Shown one piece after another: positions 16,627 to 24,707 of a stretch of 64,000 bases of DNA (positions are counted from its first letter, which is position 1; every line of letters starts with the position of its first letter). Source of the stretch: CAYRYU01 sp964428355 (GTDB lineage Bacteria; Muiribacteriota; Ozemobacteria; Ozemobacterales; Ozemobacteraceae); contig CAYRYU010000024.1 of NCBI GenBank assembly GCA_964428355.1, positions 12,964 to 76,963 on the forward strand, given 5' to 3'. Position numbers and translations under genes: made by a program. Under the pieces are notes generated by a model. It saw only the letters and a list, made by a program, of their open reading frames with translations. It ran no database searches and was not told the origin of the DNA.

Positions 16627-19600
16627 ACGGTCGGTTCCTTAGGAAGTGCCGGATCGATCGAAAGAACCAGGAGAGTCTGGTCATCCTCTGGAACCGTCTT
16701 CCCTGACCAATCTCGCGTTTTCTGGAAAACCGACTCGATCAGGATGTCCGGGCCGACCTGGGCTGGGCCCGAAACCATCTTCGCAAAACGGTCATAGCCG
16801 AACGGCTCGCCTCGCGAATCAAGGCTTTCTATTATCCCGTCCGTATAGAGGACCAGTCGACTGCCAGGACAAAGGTCGATCCTTCCCTCCTTGAAACGGC
16901 CCTGGGCCTTGATTCCAAGCGGATAACCCGGATGGCCCAGGAAGACCCCGCTTTGGGTCGGAGTGGAAAGTATTCCGAACGGATGGCCGGCAACGGAAAA
17001 GGACAGCTTCATCTCTCCTGGATCGAGGATGCCCAGCCAGAGGGACATCGGCCTGAAGCGCCCGCCCTGTTCACGGAACTCGGCATTCATAGCTTCGAGG
17101 ATTTCGCCGGGGTTGCGGAGAGACCGTGCCCCGAGGATCAGGCCCATCTTGGCGGCGGCGGTCACGAGCGATGCGGGAATTCCGTGCCCCGCAACGTCGC
17201 CGACGGCGAAAACCAGTCGTCCCTCGGGAGTGGTGAACCAATCGAAGAAATCCCCGCCCAGGTTCGTCGCCGTCCGACATATTCCGTGCACCGACCATCC
17301 TTCTCCGCTTGCCGGTTTTTCCGGCCAGAGATTTTCCTGAACGGATCGGGCTATCTTCAAATCCCTGAGGTCGCCAAGGATTTCCGAAAGCCGGTTCCCG
17401 ATCCGGTCCAGTTCAGAAATTCCACCGATCCGGACAGTCTTTTCGAAATCCCTGTTCTTCAAGGCGAAAAGTCCCTCCCCAAGACGCGAAAGTGGCCCAA
17501 GAAGCTTCGAAGAAAAGAGATGGGCGGCCAGGACTCCCAGAACGAGCAGGGAAACCGTCAGTGCCCACAAGCGTCGGTCAAGGCCCCGAATTCCCCTGAG
17601 TACAACTTCATGGGGTTGCGCAAGCAGAAGGACGTAATCCTCGAGATTCGTGCCTTTGATTGCCGTCAGAAGATACTCACGGTTCGAGATAGCCCCGACA
17701 AGGTACTGCGGAACCTGGGAGAACATCACCTGATCGGCAACGCGCCGGAGAATCAGGTTGTCCATCGTCCGAATTCGGGGGAATGCCCGAAGGGGGGCAC
17801 GGCGGGTCATAGGTATGGCGGCTGGACGGGGTTCCTCTGTTTCCTGCGCCAGAGCTTGTTCCAAAAACCATTGCGAAAGGAACCGACGCTGCAGGTAACG
17901 CCGGTCGAGTGTCAGGAAGATAATGCATGATGGGGCTCCATCAGGTCCCCGGATCAATTCTGTGAATGTGAAAAGCGGGATGTCCATGATTGTCTGTTTC
18001 TGGATCTTTCCCCGGCGGCGGATGATCCAATAGTAAGACCCCGCCGCTCCGTCGGAGGTTTCTTCAAAACGGGCCGTTTGGGGAACACCCGACGCGACAT
18101 CCTGGAGCTTGAAACCCGAAACCGCCTGGCTCGAAAAATTCTCCAGGATTCGTCCCATCGCTTCATTTGCTTTGGCAAAAACGCTTTTGGGAGACATCCG
18201 GCGGAAAAGCGACCGGTTCCGGACATCGACACAGTTGACCGAAGCGAGGTCCCGGGGGTTGGAATCCACCAGACGTGCAAGATCGGGGAGGGCTGCCCGG
18301 ATTTCGGGAATTGTCTTTCCCTCGAGTCGGGAGGCGAACTCCTCGAAAGGCTTGATGCACCGCAGAACTTCCTGGAGGAAAGCCCTGTCGAGTCTTTCCA
18401 GGAGTTCCATGTGACGTTGCTGGAACTCCCTTTTCAACCGGGATTCCTGGAATCGGCGATCCACCAGAGCGGCGGTCATCAGGGAGCCCGCAAGCAATGA
18501 ACCTCCGCCAAGAAGGATCAGTATGATCCTGGACCGGAGTCCGATGAACCACCCTGCCGAAAGCGTTGCCCAGGCAAGCAGCAGCGCACCCGCGATCGCG
18601 GATATGGTGAGTAGCGCCTGGTTCAGGAACGTCCCTGGATCGGGGTCGGAAACCTCCGATTCCAGGCAGAAGAGGCGCTGCCCGCCCTGGCAATCGAGCA
18701 TGACTCCGAGCCTTCCTCCGAGGGAAAACTCGTTCGGCCGGTTTCCTGCATCCCTCAAAATCTTTGTAAGCCGTGAAAGGAGGGATGCGTGAGGGGCCGA
18801 ACCGGGAGAAACCCGCCGGCCGAAAGCGGTTCCGCGAGAGGCCGTCTCACGGGAAGCGGTTCCGCGAGAGGGCTGGCCGTTCCTGCGGGATCCGCCCAAA
18901 GTCTCGCCAAATGCGGGTCTCAACCTATCCGGGAAGGCGGGATCCCACCATCCGACGAGGAGCGATCTCGGAGCGACCCGGCGGACCTCCTGGATCGCCC
19001 TGTCGAAAAGCGCAGGTCGGTCCATTCCTTCGAGGTTGACAAAGGCTACAAGAAAACCCCGAATCCTTCCTTTTCTGGTGCGAAGGGGCCACCATCCTCC
19101 CCAAGCCCTGTTCCAGAGATTGCCAATTCTCATGAAACAACCCGGATTCGGGGACATTGCTCCAAGGGCATCCCGATTTCCGCAGAAGGCGGAGAAGATC
19201 CGGTCATTCTCGGGTTTTCCAGGATTCTTCAGCGCTTCCATGAACCTCCTGGAAGCCTTTCGGGGTAGGGTAGGGGACCCTTCGAATGGAAGGGGGTTTC
19301 CCTCTGAATCGAAAAGGAGTATCTCGAGAATCCCCCCTTCGTCTCTGGTAACCCGGGCCAACCTCCCAGCAAGCGAACGAAGCTGGATCGGAAGGTTCGA
19401 AAGCCTTTCCATGAGCCTTTGGAACCTGGTTTCGGGGTTTCCCATGACCGCCGTTCGGCTGAGGATCTGGCGCATCTGGGAAGCCCTTTCCTTACGGCTT
19501 TCGGCCACCTCCGCACGGGCTCTGTCATCGATGAGACGAAGGCCGAGGAAAAAGGGGATTCCGATAAATACCGCTATCGAAAACAGTGCCCAGAAGACCG

Positions 19601-19682
19601 AACGCAGACGTCGCCGCTCCGTCCCTCCTGAGAAATCCTGGTGGTGCGTGGGGTTGGGCTTCTCCCGCTCACGGGCGACCAT
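16623..19682 (-). CDS. Large membrane SpoIIE-type PP2C phosphatase, paralogue of the downstream gene
   Basis: About 1019 residues from the ATG at 19682, which sits behind a GGGAGAGG site; the longer open frame upstream lacks a signal. Layout mirrors the next gene: TM near 30-55, first extracytoplasmic region, TM pair near 340-395, second region, TM near 745-765, HAMP ('LLGPLSRLGEGLFALKNR') and PP2C domain from about 780 ('GGDFFDW' at 809, 'VGDVAGHGIPASLV', 'LYTDGIIESLD', 'EDDQTLLVLS'). An in-frame 30-bp-period repeat inserts 'SRGTASRETASRGTA' in the first sensor region. The shared architecture and four-base overlap suggest tandem duplication. The signal sensed is unknown. Confidence 0.88.
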   Translation of the reverse strand: MVAREREKPNPTHHQDFSGGTERRRLRSVFWALFSIAVFIGIPFFLGLRLIDDRARAEVAESRKERASQMRQILSRTAVMGNPETRFQRLMERLSNLPIQLRSLAGRLARVTRDEGGILEILLFDSEGNPLPFEGSPTLPRKASRRFMEALKNPGKPENDRIFSAFCGNRDALGAMSPNPGCFMRIGNLWNRAWGGWWPLRTRKGRIRGFLVAFVNLEGMDRPALFDRAIQEVRRVAPRSLLVGWWDPAFPDRLRPAFGETLGGSRRNGQPSRGTASRETASRGTAFGRRVSPGSAPHASLLSRLTKILRDAGNRPNEFSLGGRLGVMLDCQGGQRLFCLESEVSDPDPGTFLNQALLTISAIAGALLLAWATLSAGWFIGLRSRIILILLGGGSLLAGSLMTAALVDRRFQESRLKREFQQRHMELLERLDRAFLQEVLRCIKPFEEFASRLEGKTIPEIRAALPDLARLVDSNPRDLASVNCVDVRNRSLFRRMSPKSVFAKANEAMGRILENFSSQAVSGFKLQDVASGVPQTARFEETSDGAAGSYYWIIRRRGKIQKQTIMDIPLFTFTELIRGPDGAPSCIIFLTLDRRYLQRRFLSQWFLEQALAQETEEPRPAAIPMTRRAPLRAFPRIRTMDNLILRRVADQVMFSQVPQYLVGAISNREYLLTAIKGTNLEDYVLLLAQPHEVVLRGIRGLDRRLWALTVSLLVLGVLAAHLFSSKLLGPLSRLGEGLFALKNRDFEKTVRIGGISELDRIGNRLSEILGDLRDLKIARSVQENLWPEKPASGEGWSVHGICRTATNLGGDFFDWFTTPEGRLVFAVGDVAGHGIPASLVTAAAKMGLILGARSLRNPGEILEAMNAEFREQGGRFRPMSLWLGILDPGEMKLSFSVAGHPFGILSTPTQSGVFLGHPGYPLGIKAQGRFKEGRIDLCPGSRLVLYTDGIIESLDSRGEPFGYDRFAKMVSGPAQVGPDILIESVFQKTRDWSGKTVPEDDQTLLVLSIDPALPKEPTV
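18824..18870. repeat. 17-bp direct repeat with 30-bp period inside a phosphatase gene
   Basis: AAGCGGTTCCGCGAGAG occurs at 18824-18840 and again at 18854-18870. The core GCGGTTCCGC is palindromic. The 30-bp period keeps the reading frame and encodes a Ser/Thr/Arg-rich insertion in the extracytoplasmic region of the protein encoded at 16623-19682. Confidence 0.9.
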
Positions 19683-19907
19683 GCTTTTCCTCTCCCTTTT
19701 ATCGCCTTCCCGATCCGGACCCGATCCAAGAATAATCCACCACGAAAGATTTAGCCACCCGGGAATGCGGTCAAGACCGAGGACGGATTCAGTGTTCGCA
19801 TTTCCGGGGATTCCGGCTAACCCAAGAAGTGATCTGGGTCCGTCGTTCTCTCCAAAAATCGCGGGTGCAACCGCAAATCCTTGGCGATTTGGGTGGCCTG
19901 GTCCGGT

Positions 19908-19936
19908 TTGCCCTCTTTTCCAGGATGGGGTAGAAT
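19908..19936 (+). promoter_or_regulatory. Promoter of the NamZ/pseudopilin operon
   Basis: TTGCCC, 17 bp, TAGAAT. The -10 box ends only six bases before the ATG at 19943, so the transcript would begin at or within a few bases of the start codon. A leaderless or nearly leaderless mRNA is therefore predicted. Confidence 0.55.
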
Positions 19937-19942
19937 AGGAAC

Positions 19943-21184
19943 ATGAGGTCGGTGAGGTGTTTCCCCCTTTTGTGGGCGGTTTTATCGGTTTTGGGGGTGA
20001 TTGTTTCAAGCGCCGAAGCACAACCTACGGTGAAGCTCGGAATCGAGGTTCTTGCGACCGAGCATCCGGAGATGGTCCGTGGGAAAAAGGTTGCGCTGCT
20101 TTGCTCCCCCGCCTCATTGGATGGGAACCTCCGGCCCTCGGTCGATCGCCTTGCCAAAGCCTCCACCGTGGAGGTCATCTTCACCGCGGACACGTTTTTC
20201 CGGGAAACCGCAGCCTCCCCGGAGGCCGAAGGCCAGGTGGACGTGGTCACCGGGGCGCGTGTGATCAAGATCGAAGATCCGCTGGTTCGGCCGAGGGCCG
20301 ACTCGGTCAAGGGGCTCGACCTGATCGTGGTGGACGTGCAGGATCTCGGGATCAGGTTCTTCCAGTATGTCACCCTTGTCGCCCAATTCCTCGAGCTGGC
20401 GCGGGAAGCCGGAATCCCCATCATCGTCCTCGACCGGCCCAACCCCATCAACGGAATCACCGTTTCCGGACCGGTCCTCGACGTGAATTTCCGAAGCCGG
20501 TTCGGGGTTTTCCCGATCCCTTTGGTTTATGGCATGACGATCGGGGAGCTTTCCCTCTACTTCAACAAGGTTTTCGGAATCGGTGCGAAACTGACTGTAA
20601 TCGGCATGGAGAACTATTCCCGGCTTTTGGAGTATTCGGAGTCGGGGTTGCATTGGGCGATGCCCTCCGACCACCTGCCCGAACCTTCCACCCCGGCTTA
20701 TTATGCAGTAACGGGCTTCCTGGGCGAACTTGGGGTCTTCTCGACCGGGGTTGGGACCACCCGCCCGTTCCATTTCGTCCTCGCCCCCTGGATTGACGGC
20801 CAGATCCTGGCACAGAAGCTTGGCTATTTGCAGCTTCCGGGAGTCAAGTTCAAGGCGACGAACATTACGCCGATGTACGGCCTTTTCCAGCAGAAGCGCA
20901 CCCCCGGAATCGAGATAGTCATCGACAACACCATTCTTTTCGATCCCTTCCTCACCGGTTTCGCAATCCTGCAAGCGCTTTTCGAGCTGTATCCCGACAA
21001 AATCCCCCTCGCGAATCCGACCGTCTCCCAGGGAATGGATACCCTGTTGGGGGGCTCCTTCGCTCGGAATGCCATCTTGAAAAGGACACCCGTGAACGAG
21101 ACCTCGTCATCCCTCGAGATGCAGCTGAAGGAGTTCCGGAAGAACCGGAAGTCGTTTCTCATCTACCAGGACCTGACGCCATGA
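19943..21184 (+). CDS. namZ: DUF1343/NamZ-family exo-beta-N-acetylmuramidase
   Basis: The protein has 413 residues with a signal peptide ('WAVLSVLGVIVSSAEA'). Family hallmarks are clear: 'VKLGIEVL', 'GKKVALLCSPASLD', 'DLIVVDVQDLGIRFFQYVT', 'IIVLDRPNPINGITVSGPVL', 'VYGMTIGELSLYFN', and 'GVGTTRPFHFVLAPWIDG' near the end of the catalytic part. NamZ enzymes (glycoside hydrolase family 171) release N-acetylmuramic acid from the ends of peptidoglycan fragments and are exported. There is no muropeptide recycling or sugar-uptake gene next to it. Instead its TGA overlaps the ATG of a prepilin gene, so it may trim peptidoglycan for pilus passage (inference). No ribosome-binding site is evident. Confidence 0.88.
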   Translation: MRSVRCFPLLWAVLSVLGVIVSSAEAQPTVKLGIEVLATEHPEMVRGKKVALLCSPASLDGNLRPSVDRLAKASTVEVIFTADTFFRETAASPEAEGQVDVVTGARVIKIEDPLVRPRADSVKGLDLIVVDVQDLGIRFFQYVTLVAQFLELAREAGIPIIVLDRPNPINGITVSGPVLDVNFRSRFGVFPIPLVYGMTIGELSLYFNKVFGIGAKLTVIGMENYSRLLEYSESGLHWAMPSDHLPEPSTPAYYAVTGFLGELGVFSTGVGTTRPFHFVLAPWIDGQILAQKLGYLQLPGVKFKATNITPMYGLFQQKRTPGIEIVIDNTILFDPFLTGFAILQALFELYPDKIPLANPTVSQGMDTLLGGSFARNAILKRTPVNETSSSLEMQLKEFRKNRKSFLIYQDLTP

Positions 21185-21651
21185 CAGGAAAGCGCCAGGG
21201 GGCTTCCGGGATGTCCATGATCGAGATCCTCATCGGGCTTTTCATATTGGGCCTCGTGATAATCCCCTCGTTCAACGTGATTCTCAGCGACACCCGGTCC
21301 GTGAAGGCGACGCGTGACCACGTGTCGGCGGCTTTTCTTGCACAGAAGATGTTCGAGACCGCCAGGTCGTTCAAGTTCGAACTCCTCGATTCGGAACAGT
21401 ATTCATCCGAGCCTGACAAACAAAAGAAAACTCTCGAATGGATCCTCAAGAACGACACGAATATGAACCAACAGAAGATCAACGGCATATTGTACAAGAT
21501 CACCAACGTCAATATCGAACCCGTCAAGAACAAGAATGCGGTTGACGACCCCTGGTTTCTGGTCCTCTTTTCTTTCGCAATCGAGTATCAAAGTCCGGAC
21601 GGTCGATCGCACCGTCTCGACCTGGCCACGGGGATAGCCCAGGAGGAATGA
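21181..21651 (+). CDS. Type IV prepilin-like protein (PilV/GspI-like)
   Basis: The protein has 156 residues. The leader is cleaved after Gly10, followed by 'MSMIEILIGLFILGLVII' with Glu at mature position 5, then 'SAAFLAQKMFETARSF', the LAQ-M-E pattern seen in PilV/GspI-type minor pilins. A compact beta domain follows. Its ATG overlaps the stop of the NamZ gene and its end overlaps the next prepilin gene. It corresponds in order and type to the prepilin genes at 7411-8648. Confidence 0.87.
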   Translation: MTGKRQGASGMSMIEILIGLFILGLVIIPSFNVILSDTRSVKATRDHVSAAFLAQKMFETARSFKFELLDSEQYSSEPDKQKKTLEWILKNDTNMNQQKINGILYKITNVNIEPVKNKNAVDDPWFLVLFSFAIEYQSPDGRSHRLDLATGIAQEE

Positions 21652-22310
21652 TGAGAGCGCTCCGCGGTTTCAGTCTGGTGGAGGTTTTGTCCGTCGTGAT
21701 CATTCTCGTGGTCGTGATGGGCAGCCTTTTCAAAACCTTCTCCGGTGCCCGGCGCGGGGTGAACGAGGCAATGGAGAACCAGATCGTGAACGATGACCTC
21801 CAAAGGCTGGTGGACCGTTTGACCGAGGAGGTCAGGGAAGCGAACTACATCATCGATGACAACCTTCCAAAGGTCAAGCCCGGCGAGGAGGATTCGATCA
21901 ACATCCCACCCGACGACGATTACCTCCTGTTCAGCAAGGTCACCTACGATTTCAAAAAGGATCCCAAGACCCTGACGGCGGACCAGGTAAATTACACGTC
22001 GAAACAGATCAAGTACTACCTGGTAAAGGAAGACCCTGACCAGGCCACGGGTCCGTATATTCTGTTCAGGTCGATGCTTCCGTTCGACGACCTTCGCAAG
22101 GCCGTGGAAAGCGAGAAAACGATTTTCCCGGTTATGAACGACATTGACCAGCTGCTGTTCTACCGTCTCGAAGAGCCTGATGCGAGACGTTCTGGAAACC
22201 TGTACATGAAGGTCGTCCTCTCCCGCCAGGACAAGCCGGGCGATTCAGCTTCGAAGTACACTTCCTCCATAACCATGAACGTCAAGGAGAGGGGGGCCGA
22301 GCCGCAATGA
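21651..22310 (+). CDS. Type IV prepilin-like protein (PilW/GspJ-like)
   Basis: The protein has about 219 residues. A very short leader 'MRALRG' is followed by 'FSLVEVLSVVIILVVVMGSL', the classic prepilin signature with Glu at +5. The 'DLQRLVDRLTEEVREANYII' segment after the helix is typical of PilW/GspJ-like proteins. An AGGAGG site at 21641-21646 suits the ATG at 21651 better than the one at 21648. It overlaps its neighbours on both sides and lies second in the NamZ operon. Confidence 0.87.
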   Translation: MRALRGFSLVEVLSVVIILVVVMGSLFKTFSGARRGVNEAMENQIVNDDLQRLVDRLTEEVREANYIIDDNLPKVKPGEEDSINIPPDDDYLLFSKVTYDFKKDPKTLTADQVNYTSKQIKYYLVKEDPDQATGPYILFRSMLPFDDLRKAVESEKTIFPVMNDIDQLLFYRLEEPDARRSGNLYMKVVLSRQDKPGDSASKYTSSITMNVKERGAEPQ

Positions 22311-24607
22311 CCGCGAAAAGGGGTTCCGCGATTCTCGTCGCGCTGGGGGTCGGATTCGTTCTCCTGATCGTGATCGCGACCCTCCGGAACTTTTCGAGCT
22401 ATCGGATCCAGACCACCATCCAGGAAAGCCGGAACGTCAAGGCGCTCGGGATAGCGGAAGCCGGGGTGGCCTTCGCCATGACCGAGCTTTCCCAGTCATT
22501 CGATTTCCAGACCCACAAGTCGAAATCCGACCTGACATGGGAGGGGGCCGAGACGAACACCCCAACCCTGGAGGCGAAAAGCGGTTTCAATTTCAACGTG
22601 ACGAGTTCAGGCCGGGGAACCTACTGCGGGACGCTTGCGGACGGCGAATTCCGTGTCCGATGCGGGCCCATCACTTACGGAGACGACCCGAAACGCTCGA
22701 CGAACATCGACAAGAGCAAGGCTTACATCCATATCCAATCGATGGGCAAGGTCGGGGAGACCATCAAGTGCGTCGACGTGATCGTCCAGCGCAGGTTTCC
22801 GGGCCGCGAGTTCCTTCTCTACGACGGGGAGTATCTTTCGATCGTATACGGTGAACCGGGGGAAACCAACGTCAACAAATTCTCCACCGGGCACCTCTAC
22901 GGGCACAAAGGTATCGAGATCGGGAAGATCATGCGCGACAAGCACCAGACCTGCGCGGAGGGTTCCAACCAGGAGCTTTTCAACATGAACAGCATCATCA
23001 GCGGTGATGGCGGAATCTTCCTGTACAACACGATCAAGGCGAATTTTCGTGCACGGCCCGGCCAGCCCGAGCTCACGGAAGATCTTCCCCGGACGATCGA
23101 GTTCCCTCTTTCGGGAACTTATTCCTCTTCCGATGCCGAGGTTCACGGGGAGATGCCAAAGGAGATCGCGGGCCAGGTGCCCAAGTTCCCCGAGGATCTC
23201 CAGAAGAAACTCGAAGGGCGCGTTCTGGACAAGGATGCCAAGGTCAGCATCATCATCAAGCGGATCCCGTTCGACGATCACCGGAAGGACGCCCAGGACG
23301 GAGGAACCTACTTCTCCGAAGCCGAATGCAACGAGGAATACAGGGTTCCCGACGGCTGGCCCGACTCTTCGGGAAACGTCGTCAAGGTCAAGAAGATCGA
23401 TTTCGGGAACGAAATCCATCAGGGCAATTTCACCCTTCCAGCTGGCTTCAAGGGCGTCATATTCGCGGAAGGAAACCTGGTCATCAAGGGGAATCCCCCA
23501 AAGGACCTGAAGATCGTCTCGAACAAGAACGTTTTCATGGCAGGGGATTTCAACCAGGCCGGAAACCCCGGCGCAACGGGCGCGGGGCAGAACCCCGAAC
23601 GCTACGGACTCCCCCAGAACTACGCGGAAAACGCTATGAAAAGCGAGGATTACATCCCTGACATCAAGAACAAACTCCTGAACGATGCCAATGTGACGGG
23701 GACTGGCTTCCGATACCACAAGGCGGTTTCGGTCATCGGAAAGGAGCGGGTGGTATACGATTATCGCAGCCCCGTGGACTGTTTCGAGAATGAGCTGTAC
23801 CCCTTCATGAAATACAAGATTGCCTCCTTCCTCAAGGACGAGACAAACGCCCGCAACTCGATACTGATGGTCAGCGGAAACGGCGGGATCGTCGCCTCGG
23901 CCACCAACGGAACCGATGTAAGGAATTCGATTGCCTCATATTTTCAGGAGTTTCCCCTCCTCGACACTTCCGCCGAGGACGATATCAAGCAGAAGTTCGA
24001 GGATGCCCGGAACAACTCGGGATCGAACTTCTTCGATGACACGGCTTTCGATGGCCTCTGCAAGGAAACCTGGAAGAGTTACAGCTCCCTTTACCACGGA
24101 AAGCGCATGGAGAACGAGGGCAGCTCCGAAAAGGGGAAGTTCGGGGTTTACAAGCTGCTCGAAAAGCTGAGGGGGGAGTTGATCGATTCCTCCGGCGCGG
24201 CAAAGCAGGACAAGCACGATGATTTCCTCTTCTTCCCGGAAATGACCCAGAACGCGATGTGCATCTCGGCGGGAAAAAGGAACAACGTCTTCTATTCCGG
24301 ACCCGACTACTCGAAGCGATTCGACGAAATCGGACGGTCGGAGACCTGTTTTTCGGCCCAGGTCGGGTTGAAGCATTCCAAGATGACGGAGATGGTCCAC
24401 CGGCTCTACGGGTCCGAGATCCGGCTCGCCATTTTCCCGAACAAGCCGATCACGGGGCCGACCTACAATCCCCCGACGCGAAGGAAGATCTATGACGAAA
24501 CCCTTCCACGGCTTGGGGGAGATTACGGCAACAGCGATCTTGCCGCTTTCCTGATCCTTACTTGGAAAGACACGCGGGTCACCGCAAAGGAGTTCCAGGA
24601 GTTCTGA
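22307..24607 (+). CDS. PilX/GspK-type protein with a very large C-terminal domain
   Basis: The protein has 766 residues. The N-terminus 'KRGSAILVALGVGFVLLIV' and 'ALGIAEAGVAFAMTEL' match PilX/GspK-type pilins, which lack Glu at +5. Typical PilX proteins have under 250 residues and GspK about 330, so roughly 650 residues are additional. That part has a repetitive beta-rich stretch near 390-430 ('GFKGVIFAEGNLVIKGN') resembling the domain of unknown function often attached to PilX-like proteins, where cargo is exposed at the cell surface. Its ATG overlaps the previous stop. It may be the adhesive tip of the second pseudopilus (inference). Confidence 0.8.
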   Translation: MTAKRGSAILVALGVGFVLLIVIATLRNFSSYRIQTTIQESRNVKALGIAEAGVAFAMTELSQSFDFQTHKSKSDLTWEGAETNTPTLEAKSGFNFNVTSSGRGTYCGTLADGEFRVRCGPITYGDDPKRSTNIDKSKAYIHIQSMGKVGETIKCVDVIVQRRFPGREFLLYDGEYLSIVYGEPGETNVNKFSTGHLYGHKGIEIGKIMRDKHQTCAEGSNQELFNMNSIISGDGGIFLYNTIKANFRARPGQPELTEDLPRTIEFPLSGTYSSSDAEVHGEMPKEIAGQVPKFPEDLQKKLEGRVLDKDAKVSIIIKRIPFDDHRKDAQDGGTYFSEAECNEEYRVPDGWPDSSGNVVKVKKIDFGNEIHQGNFTLPAGFKGVIFAEGNLVIKGNPPKDLKIVSNKNVFMAGDFNQAGNPGATGAGQNPERYGLPQNYAENAMKSEDYIPDIKNKLLNDANVTGTGFRYHKAVSVIGKERVVYDYRSPVDCFENELYPFMKYKIASFLKDETNARNSILMVSGNGGIVASATNGTDVRNSIASYFQEFPLLDTSAEDDIKQKFEDARNNSGSNFFDDTAFDGLCKETWKSYSSLYHGKRMENEGSSEKGKFGVYKLLEKLRGELIDSSGAAKQDKHDDFLFFPEMTQNAMCISAGKRNNVFYSGPDYSKRFDEIGRSETCFSAQVGLKHSKMTEMVHRLYGSEIRLAIFPNKPITGPTYNPPTRRKIYDETLPRLGGDYGNSDLAAFLILTWKDTRVTAKEFQEF

Positions 24608-24707
24608 TCCCTTCCACCGCGATCGGCCCGATGGAAAATGAACCAACCTGCCCCCGAACCCTCGGCGGTTCCGGGTGCTTTCGCGGGTGGCGGAAACGGA
24701 CCCAAGG

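Noticed and set aside
22607..23719. 370-codon open frame on the minus strand
   Set aside because: It lies entirely opposite the PilX-like gene, which has a pilin N-terminus and operon context; the antisense product has no start site or motif.
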